From NCBI GenBank assembly GCA_022059125.1, contig JAEUWY010000006.1:2728001-2792000 (forward strand): DNA of 64,000 nt. The letters are read 5' to 3'. Below the pieces are notes generated by a model, which had not been told where the DNA came from, ran no database searches, and saw only the letters and a list, made by a program, of their open reading frames with translations. The DNA comes from Corynespora cassiicola (lineage: Eukaryota; Ascomycota; Dothideomycetes; Pleosporales; Corynesporascaceae). Every line of letters starts with the position of its first letter. Positions within the stretch are counted from its first letter, which is position 1. This document shows, in pieces, positions 44,021 to 53,201 of this stretch. A program made the translations under genes and the position numbers.

Positions 44021-46517
44021 ATGACGGATGCATCCCTAGCAGCGATAATCGAAGCAAAGCCTATAGGCCACCGTCTCGATGGATTCCGCGAGTCTGCCCA
44101 GCCACTTGCTGAGAGATTCAGTGAGCCTACTATCGGTGGCGAGTTGGAACGAATAGATGATGGTGAGTAGGTCGAATCTGTCATAACACGCTCTGACAAG
44201 CATAGGCCTTCAAAATCACGCACTTGACCTCATATCGGCTCTTCAACTCCTCCCTGCATCTCGTTTGCTGCCATCGAGCAGCGATGAGAGAAACCTTTTT
44301 AGCGACTTGTCTAAGCTCAACCTCATTGTCAACAGTGGGAGTTTTGATGTAAGGCGCGTCTTGCCTCTTCTCGCTGCAGTCCTCGACCGAAAGCCCGATG
44401 CCGTCATCTGGGAGAAGGTCTATGAGCTCCTTGACGAATGCACAGTTGCGACGCGTACTAAGCCATCAACGCCTCCGCCTTCCGATCCTTCACGCACCGC
44501 ATTGTTTCAGCAGACACCTTGGTCGTTCAATACAGGCAGTTTTGCGGACACGTCCGATTTGAGGAAAAACGTGGACCCTATCCTCAAGAGTGAAGTGGAG
44601 GACAACCTCAGAATCGATCATCCGGAGGTTTATGATACATTCTTTGGGCAGATTCAAGGGCTTGAGGAGGTGACGGCCGCAGTACTACAGAGTTGTGAAC
44701 GTGCTGACTCGCCGCTGTTTCGAGAGGACACGGGCTGGGTGTTGTGGCCGGAAGGATGTGCGGAAACAGATGTCTTACAGTTCCTTCGCTACCACGTCGA
44801 TCAATTTCTCCAACTTGCACATGAGCACGAGTTCCACCCTCCGAAGCAACGCCGCTATGTCACTGCGCCAAACAGGTCCATACCTGGATCGGTTAGCAAA
44901 CGAAAACTAGACATTGGTCTTGCCTATGACCCAAAAAACGAAATTGGAGAGTGCAGCAAAGACAGCTACCACTGGTCGCACATTCTTGTACCTGGCGAAC
45001 TGAAGAGCAATGCACGGGAAGACAAGCACAGTACTACGTGGCTCGATCTTGTTAGATACGGGAGAGAAATACTCAGTGCGCAAGACACGAGGCGGTTTGC
45101 ACTAGGCTTTACACTTTGTGGATCGATTATGCGCATCTGGGAGTTCGATCGGCTCGGGGTGGTTGGATCCACTCCGTTTGATATCAATAAAGATGCACAT
45201 ATGTTTGTCTCGACGATGTTAGGTTGGTTATGGATGTCAGACGAGGAGTTGGGTTTTGATCCCACAATCGTGGAGAACGACGGAAAACATATCGATATAT
45301 CACACCGTGGCCAGATAGAGCGAATTCGACTAGAAGGTGTCATGAAACGTCAGCGATCGGTTGCTGGTCGAGCCACGACATGCTGGAAAGGGATTCTTCA
45401 GGATGCATCAGGACAGGCGCTGGTGATCAAGGACTCGTGGGAGTATGAAGAACGGCCAGAGGAAGGCCTTCTGCTCAAAGAGGCGACAGAAGCTAACGTC
45501 AGAAACGTGGCACGGTATTATCACCATGAAACAGTGTACATTGGTGATAAAGTGGATGATGTTCTGGATAATGTGCGAAAAGGGCTAAGCGACACCAGTG
45601 GACGGAACCCATTGCAACGAGCAGCACATTCTGTTTCGGTGACGCACATAACGGCTTCAAGTGCGTCAGAATCCGGGAGAGGCAGGAGCAAAAATCTCTT
45701 GACATCAAGAAAGAGATCCTCGAGCAGTATCCAGGCGCCGATGCCACCCTCGAAGCGGTCATGCTCCAATTCGCCAGTCAAGCAAGATGTGCCACGTCGA
45801 AGGAATCGGGTTCACCGAAGGCTTGTCATGCAGGATGTTGGAAAGAGCATCTATGAAGCAAGTGCTCCAGCAAGTATCTTAAAAGCCCTCATTGGAGGCA
45901 TCAAAGGTGAGTCCCTAGGTATGCTTTTGCGGTCGTGACTGATCTTGTTAGGGCACGAGTCGTTACTCGATGCGAAAATCCTACATCGCGACATATCCGT
46001 AGGTAACGTCATGTTAAATGCTGCAGAAGACGATGGTTTCTTAATCGATCTTGACCTTGCCATCAAGATTGACCGGGAGAGCGCCTCCGGAGCGCCGAGC
46101 AAAACTGGAACCAAAGTTTTCATGGCGATCGGAGCACTTTATGGAGAAGAGCATACGTTCATGCATGATCTGGAGTCGTTCTTCTGGGTCTTGTTCTGGG
46201 TCTGTGTTCACTGGAACGGACCCGGTCGTTCGAGGAGCACAACAGGGTATGATTCTTGGAACTACGAACCGACACAGAAGCTTGCAGAAATCAAAAAGGG
46301 GAAGGTGGACGAAGAAGACAAATTTACAAATGAAGTGGAAGAGGAGTTTACAACGCAGTGTAAGCAGCTCATCCCTTGCGTACAAGAGCTACGGAAAGTC
46401 GTGTTTCCCGGGGGAAAGCGATGGCTGAAGGAAGATCGCCAACTTTACTCGCGCATGACGTCCGTTCTCGAGCAGGCACTGGGAGATTTAGTCAGAAACG
46501 AAATTCAGAATAGTTGA
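44021..46517 (+). CDS. FunK1 fungal protein kinase, right copy
   Basis: Exons 44021-44162, 44206-45906 and 45952-46517 give 802 aa, with the same intron positions and phases as the left copy. Catalytic loop HRDISVGNVM lies near residue 625, followed by FLIDLDLA and HDLESFFWVLFWV. The Ser/Lys/Arg linker (SSIQAPMPPSKRSCSNSP) is conserved in character. The upstream region to box 7 and the first about 190 residues are nearly identical to the left copy. From about residue 195 the two diverge (HEFHPPKQRRYVTAPN here, HGFRPAKHRRCITMPN there). The two genes are in inverted orientation about 21 kb apart. Both are intact with HRD and Asp retained, so both are presumed active; substrates unknown. Confidence 0.93.
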
Positions 46518-46757
46518 GTCTGCTATTTCTGAATTTGTTGAAGTGCAAGGAAACAGTCTCCGAATTAATCATGCGCTGGGCCTGACTAAGGTCGAGGCCT
46601 ATTCTGGTTCCCGCAGTGGGTCTCGGGACCTAATGCGGTCACAAGCGGAGCGCGCACTCGAAAACTCTTGGCAGTCGCTCTTTCGCATACAGCAAACAAT
46701 CACTGATAACTTTGCATAATAACTTTGCTTAGTTTAAGAAGTCTGGTGACTCCATCA

Positions 46758-46794
46758 CAAGGTCAAGGCCAGAATCGGTCGGCCGTCATCCCTG
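46758..46794 (-). repeat. 37-bp cassette-edge box, copy 8
   Basis: On the minus strand it begins CAGGGATGACGGCCGACC and ends GGCCTTGACCTTG, preceded by a perfect hairpin GTGGCGAGATCTCGCCAC. Its 3' end faces the right FunK1 gene. The flank beyond it (TGATGGAGTC on the minus strand) is unrelated to the flank of box 9. Confidence 0.9.
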
Positions 46795-46900
46795 CGATAG
46801 TGGCGAGATCTCGCCACAAAATACCGAAGATGCTGTTACATATCCTGAGTAAGCATTACATTACGATTTTTCTACTTTGCGTAAGCCGATTTCGTGGTCC

Positions 46901-49900
46901 TTATTGACATATGAAGAAGGTACTGTTGCGAGAAAGCAAAGTTGCACCTGCTCTGCGTAGCAGCTCTGCAATGTCTTTGTGGCCTCCCTCTAAAGCTGCC
47001 TGGAGCGCGTTGCCGTATTCTCCACCCTGGGCGTTGACGTTGGCGCCCGCCTTGACCAGCAGCTCTACAATGTCTTTGCGGCCTCTGTATGAAGCTGCCT
47101 GGAGCGCGTTGCCGTAGTATCCACCCTGGGCGTTGACATCGGCGCCTCCCTCGATCAGCAGCCCCGCGACTACATCGTGGCCCTTCCCTGTTGCTATGAG
47201 CAGTGGCGTCGTGTCTCGCTTATCTTTACTGTTAACATCTACCTCCTCTATGCTGACTAGCAGCTTCACCGCTGCCTCTCGGCCACTCTTCGAAGCCCAC
47301 CACAACGGTGTCCGTCCATCCACATCCTTGGAGTCGACTTCGAATTTATCCGAGTCTATTAGGTAAGTAAGCACCCTCTCGTTCCCAAGCTCGGCTGCAC
47401 AGGAGAAAACCCCTCTTTTCTTGCTGTAGTTGAAATCGCGTCTAGCGCCACGCGTCGCATGTCCACTCTGGGGCTCTAGTCTAGACAAATCGTAAGAGCG
47501 GCTTTCGGTAGACCGACTCGCTTCAAGTCCTTCCATGCATGCTTGGACAGCTTCCTCACCCCCCGTCGCAATCGCTGCGAAAAGGGCGCAGCCATAACGC
47601 TCATCCTCCACTTCAAGACACGAGAGAATAGATGGGTGAGTCTTCAGGAGGCTTGCCATGTTGAGTTCAGCCAGCATGTACAGAAAACTGACGCGCTCGG
47701 TATGCCTGCGCACTTCGTGTTTCTCAAACAGATTGTCTAGCCCAACCCACCGAGGAAGCGGAAAACTAGCGAGAAAGTCTACCTGAGAGATTCCGCCATC
47801 TCTTGCCACGTCTGCATGGTATAGCACATTGTGAACAGCATACTCCAGAAAGGGAAACTTTTGCGCTGCTACTTTGCGCAGCGTCGCTGCCTCCTGCGAA
47901 GACGCTTTGGGGAGCCTGTCAGGAATCTCTAGCGGCGAAGCAACGTCGATGCTGATGTAGCTCAAACAGCATCGCTTGAGTCGCTCGTGGCTCTGGCCTT
48001 GAAAGTTGCTTCCGAACTCAGGCCATATCTTGCTGAGCCCGTTCTCTTTGAGCAGAAAGTCCCTCACGGACTCATGTATAAACTGAACCCTCTGCTCCTT
48101 GGACACAGTGGCCTCGGCAAGACCTTTGGAAGAGTCGAGTATGAACCGCTTGATCACATCCTTGGTGACCTCCTCAGAATTCCACTCGGATACTGCGTCG
48201 GGATCGGTGCCCGAAAGAATGGCGTGGTACAGCTGTTCTGGACTCAAGGGCTGCTTAGCGAAGAGTACCCACTGAATACACAAGACGAGCCCGTCTCTAT
48301 TGTGGGAGTCTCGCGTTAAGATATCTCGGAAAAGCTCGTGCAAGTCGCCGGGGATCTCCTGCAGTTTCCGCCGGAGCGTATGCACCTGACCTCTGTCTGA
48401 CTCTTTGTTCAAGATGCCCACAACAAGGACAACCCACATGAAAATCCCCGATGCCTTCTCTTGAAGCTCGACTCGGACCTGCTGGGCAGTCTTGCCTTTC
48501 CCGATCTTCAACTCCGTCTCGACGTAGTTGGCGATGTCTTGAGTGTGCCCCTCTTGGCCTTCCAGCACGAGTTCCAGCCCACGGCGGATCGTGATGTGTG
48601 GATAGTGCCTGCTCGAGAAGCAGACCTGGAAACGGGTCCCGTCTGTGACGGTCAAGTCACCAATACGTTCAAAAAATTGAACCATGTCTCTGACCTGCTC
48701 CTCTTCGCATTCATCTAATGCATCGATGAAGCACACTACAGAAGACTCCCCGAGTGCCCGGATGGCTTGCTCGAGGAGCATCTTCAGCGATTCGATGTTC
48801 CAGTGGTAGTCTGTGCTGAAGTTTAATGTTAGGAGGTTGAGCGAGTCGAAAACAGTTTGGAGCGCTGGAAGCTGTTTCAAAAGCTGGAACAGTAGCGATC
48901 TATATGCTCCGATCGTGGACTTCTCTATATCTTCGCCCCGTGCGTTGAAAAAGAAGGCCAGCTTGACGCAGTCTTTCATTTTTCTACGAGCATTGATCAT
49001 GGAAAACTTCATCAACGTCGACTTTCCTGCCCCGGCCTTCCCTTTAATCCACAGGAAGCCATGGTGTTCCTCCACTTTAGTCGCGTCAAGCCAATTGAGG
49101 TATTGTGGACTCTTCAAGAGCCATTTGCACGTCCTTGCATGGGCAGTCTTGATCGTCATCTGGCGCGCGTCGATTTGCTCAAACGTCAAAGACTCCAAGA
49201 GCCAGTGTCTTTGCTCATCATTCAGCGATGTTCGGTCCCGAGGGCGGTGATGCGTTGGAACTAACGTAATAGGGTCAGATCGAATTGGCTTTGGTTGACG
49301 GTGAACCTACGTACGTATAGTCGTTTGCTCCCTGTCATCATCAGCGGGGCTTTGCTAGGTTGTGTTCGCTAGAGAGAGCATTTGACTTACTCTGCGGCGT
49401 TGTCTTCTGTGCTATTGGGAGTGCCAATGTTTCTACGTTTAGGAGCGCGGTCGTGAGCTAGAGGCTCCAGGCTACGCTCTGTCATGAAATTAGTCTAGAC
49501 GAACTCTCCCCCACACAACTGCTATACTGACTGCTTGAGCCGTTCATCGCTTCTTCGGCCCGGCGTGTGCTCATCACATCGGCCGCTGGGATCACCGACA
49601 GCAACTCCTTCGCCCACGCCGCCGCCGTCCCCGCTGCATACGCCTGCCACCGCTTGTTCTTGTGCGAGTCGGCATAGTCGCAGATGCCGCGCACCACGAG
49701 GCACGGGAAGCTGTTCATCAGGCCGGCGGCCTCCATCTCGAAGCAGAGCACGCCGCCGAGCTCGGCGCTGACCCTGTCGCGTTCGGCGGCGTTTCGCATC
49801 ACCTGGTTTCCCGATGCGATCGTCCCGTAGTGCGCCACCACCTCTCCGCTCTCGCGTTGTGATCTTGCCTTATGTTTGACGGTGCTGCACTGGTCGCATG

Positions 49901-50504
49901 TCTGCCCGCCCTCATGGTCGTATGCGGCCTCGAACAGAACATCGGGTCCGGTCCTGCCGCGCTGGAAGGTGGGAATACTCTCGAGTTTGGACATTTGGTT
50001 GGAGAATACGCTCTCGCCCAGCATTTCGTTTGCTTGGACAGTACTCACTGCACTGAGCAGTATCTGCGGCGGTGAATTTAACGATCCAGTACGCTCGAAC
50101 CTGTTTGGCGTTGACTTGCCCATGTCATACTGCACCACTCCGCCGAAAGTTTGGTATGGCTTGCTAACCACCACATCCCCGAGCCGGATGTCTGCCTCTG
50201 CGCTGGGAACGCCACCGCCGATGCCGACCATGAGCCCGAATCGAACTCCCCTGAATGCTGCCCGCATCTGTGTCGCCACAGTCGCCGCTGGGTTGTTTCC
50301 AATGTGGCCCGCCGGTAGGCACACGATCACAACGTTATGGCCTGCAATCGACCCTACGCTGTATACGTTTTCATCGTTACTGCTGACATCGCGTCCGAAG
50401 TTATCATGCTTTTCGTCGAGCATCGCCTTTGCTGCCGCCAGCTCGACGGGCAGTGCGCACACCCATCCCACCGTGTAGTCCTCGCGGCGCAGCTGACGCG
50501 GCAT
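46901..50504 (-). CDS. PNP-NACHT-ankyrin NLR, left copy of palindrome 2
   Basis: By mirror of the right copy, exons are 49532-50504, 49391-49478, 49315-49331 and 46901-49260, giving 1145 aa. The PNP_UDP domain (MPRQLRREDYTVGWVCALPV, GLMVGIGGGVPSAEADIRLG, FEMEAAGLMNSFPCLVVRGI) spans residues about 8-310. NACHT has P-loop GKAGAGKST near 432 and Walker B VVCFIDALDECEEE near 533. Four ankyrin repeats end the protein (GRTPLWWASKSGREAAVKLL; VNAQGGYYGNALQAAS). It is head-to-head with the CorA-like gene, as at the left edge of the window, so this arm probably holds the ancestral arrangement. The sequence reads identically to the right copy. It should act as a STAND receptor with a nucleoside-phosphorylase-like effector; the ligand is unknown. 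Confidence 0.93.
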
Positions 50505-50727
50505 GTGCGGCTGTGAGGAAGAGAGAATCAGGGGAAGAGAAGAGATATAGACGAGGAATATGAGGCGTGAGGGACAAGGGATAAGGTGTGGAGGTGTGGA
50601 GGTGTGAAATGGCGTTTGGCAGCCTGGCGATGATGTCTGCCGCCGCTCAGCCTGTTCGTGCTCAGCTTAGCGGTCTGCATCGCAGCCGCCCACCTGCTCG
50701 CAGCTGCCATGCGCTATGAGGTACGGA

Positions 50728-50932
50728 CATCGCAACGCGTCGTACAGCCGCAGCCCACGGCCCTAGCAGCGGCCCTAGCAGTGGCTCTGGCTGGGGCAAG
50801 ACTTGTGCAAGCGGTGCGAGCGGGCCGTTCATTGGTCGTGCGCACGACGCAGGCTGGAATGTTGGGTCAGCTTGTGGATGAGACTGGACGAGCGGGGGCG
50901 CGGCTGAAGGTGGAGCCGCGCAGGGTCGGCCA
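50728..50932. promoter_or_regulatory. Conserved block between CorA-like and PNP-NLR genes (copy 2)
   Basis: Similar to 1609-1817 and identical to the mirror at 52774-52978. It sits between divergent transcription units here and is likely a bidirectional promoter or leader. The plus strand carries the conserved LAGARLVQAVRAGR frame, open from about 50658 to 50966. The arm boundary cuts this frame near its end. Confidence 0.5.
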
Positions 50933-51250
50933 CTGTCTCAGTCGGTTCTCTGCGCCTACCATATAATACCAACCCACCCGTAGACTTTCAGTCAGTTCAC
51001 TTTCGATTTAAATCTTCACAACTTCGTAGTCTGCGATATCAATCTCATAATTGAGTTCAATGCCTCAATCACACCCTGTTTCGGTTTTACATCTCTGTCA
51101 GCCTCTCTCCTTTGCTCCACGCCCTTGACTTACCTAACATATACAGCTTCAAATCAATGGCTGTCGGAGACGACTTCCCTCGATCAGTTCCTTAATGTAA
51201 GGCAAAATCTTTATATCCTCGTGCTTTTTCTAATAACACGCTACGACAGG

Positions 51251-52566
51251 ATCGCAAAGCCTCGAAGCTGTTGTATCTGTAACTGGCACCGTACAGCACC
51301 TACTCGCCTAGTATTGATTATCTCGCAGGTTTTTGGCAGACGATATCTTCAAACCAGATAGAGAAATTCCACCGGACCTATCAGGTTTTTTTCACTTGCC
51401 CAAGTGCATGGTCACCAATGTCTATCGACAATCTAACGGTTTCTTCAACTTCGAGCAATCCCTTGATAAGAACGGGCACTTAAAATCCTACTGTACGTAA
51501 GAAGTACCTCGAGTGTGTGAAAGCTACTGATGCTCATTATAGATACATCTTTCCGCTTTCTAGTCAAGTCTTTACTGCGAGAGGGAAGCTCTGACTACGT
51601 ATGGCACGAAATGACCTTCCTTTCCAGCTGGAATAATGAGCAATGTATTGTTTTCTGTATCGGGGTTGATCTTACTTTTCAGAGCACTCTTCGAGGAGTT
51701 CTATCTGGAATGTGGCCAGAACTACCACCTTTCGAGCCATACACATTGCATGTTCCAATTGTGGAAACAATCATTGCCATGCAAGATACATCGGTGTGGT
51801 CTACCCGAGATATCGTACGGAAAATTGAGAAGGTCAGCATTCGAGCTCACTTTTGTATTGGTACCAACTATATAGGATCGATCCCGTCCAACCCGCGGCT
51901 CCCAGGATTTTCTGATGCTACACGAAACGGCGAGACATGCTATACATTCCTTCGAAACACTCAAAGTGACTGTTCAGACGCTAGAGGCTCTTCAACAGCA
52001 AGTGAAAAATGTTTCCTCTAATAGGCAAGACAACGAAAAGCAAGCGAATGCCCCTCACCAAATATGGACACAGGTTGACTTTCAAGTCCGAATGCTCCGG
52101 AACCTATTGCATCGATCTCAGTCCAACAAGGAACGACTGCAAAATGAGATTTCACTTGTAGGGGCAAACGCATTGGTCAGAGTTCACAGGTTAACGAACG
52201 CAGGCATACAACATGATTGCTCAGCGAGACAGCCAGGTGATGACAGGATTAGGGGAGGCATCAAAGCGTGATAGTGAGGCTATGAGGACGATCGCAGTGG
52301 TAACAATGGCCTTTTTGCCGCCAACTTTTATATCTGTTAGTAATTCAGCCCGTACGAATATAACTACTGACAGGAGCCAGGCTGTTTTTAGTATGAGCTT
52401 CTTCAACTACTCACCTGCACAAGACGGTCAGGCCAACGCCTGGTCCATTTCGGACAAGTTCTGGATCTATTGGGCGTTTGCGGTGCCACTGACGTGCTTA
52501 ACTATGGCTGTTTGGTTTTGGCAGCAGAATCAGAAAAGGAATGGAAAGAGAACCGCGCAGACTTGA
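51251..52566 (+). CDS. CorA-like membrane protein in palindrome 2 spacer, 5' part doubtful
   Basis: Exons ending in 51492, then 51543-51832, 51876-52157, 52204-52335 and 52381-52566 join through 43-50 bp introns in correct phase. They parallel the exons of the gene at 1-1345. Recognisable parts are SGFFHLPKCMVTN, DYVWHEMTFLSSWNNEQCIV, a coiled coil (FETLKVTVQTLEALQQQVKN), and two C-terminal helices (TIAVVTMAFLPPTFISAVFS; IYWAFAVPLTCLTMAVWFW). As in the other copy there is no GMN motif. Upstream of 51329 the expected frame (VVSVTGTVQHLLA) runs into TAG at 51309 and TGA at 51315; no intron I tried removes both. Either the 5' structure is different or the gene has been inactivated by C-to-T changes. 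It is the only gene in the 1841 bp spacer. Confidence 0.72.
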
Positions 52567-53201
52567 TCAGCGAAGTATACGCGAAACAAGATACGAACAC
52601 ACCCTCGTACCTCGGTCGGAGTCTTCAAGCATGGCATGAGTAACATTGTTGCCATTGTATCTAGGCACATAATGAGTGGTGTTATCGATGTTGTGTGTTG
52701 ACCTCGATGCCGATATTCAGAGGCATGGATATAGTGCTGTGCAGGACATGCGCATGCAGGAAGAAAGCGCCACTGGCCGACCCTGCGCGGCTCCACCTTC
52801 AGCCGCGCCCCCGCTCGTCCAGTCTCATCCACAAGCTGACCCAACATTCCAGCCTGCGTCGTGCGCACGACCAATGAACGGCCCGCTCGCACCGCTTGCA
52901 CAAGTCTTGCCCCAGCCAGAGCCACTGCTAGGGCCGCTGCTAGGGCCGTGGGCTGCGGCTGTACGACGCGTTGCGATGTCCGTACCTCATAGCGCATGGC
53001 AGCTGCGAGCAGGTGGGCGGCTGCGATGCAGACCGCTAAGCTGAGCACGAACAGGCTGAGCGGCGGCAGACATCATCGCCAGGCTGCCAAACGCCATTTC
53101 ACACCTCCACACCTCCACACCTTATCCCTTGTCCCTCACGCCTCATATTCCTCGTCTATATCTCTTCTCTTCCCCTGATTCTCTCTTCCTCACAGCCGCA
53201 C

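Larger units (their letters stand above)
46757..50932 (-). repeat. Palindrome 2, left arm (4176 bp)
   Basis: Exact-length inverted copy of 52774-56949 (coordinates mirror as x to 103706 minus x). I found no base difference in the stretches compared, and the encoded proteins read the same. The outer end coincides with the 3' end of box 8; the inner end is TGGCCGACCCTGCGCGG. Confidence 0.93.
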
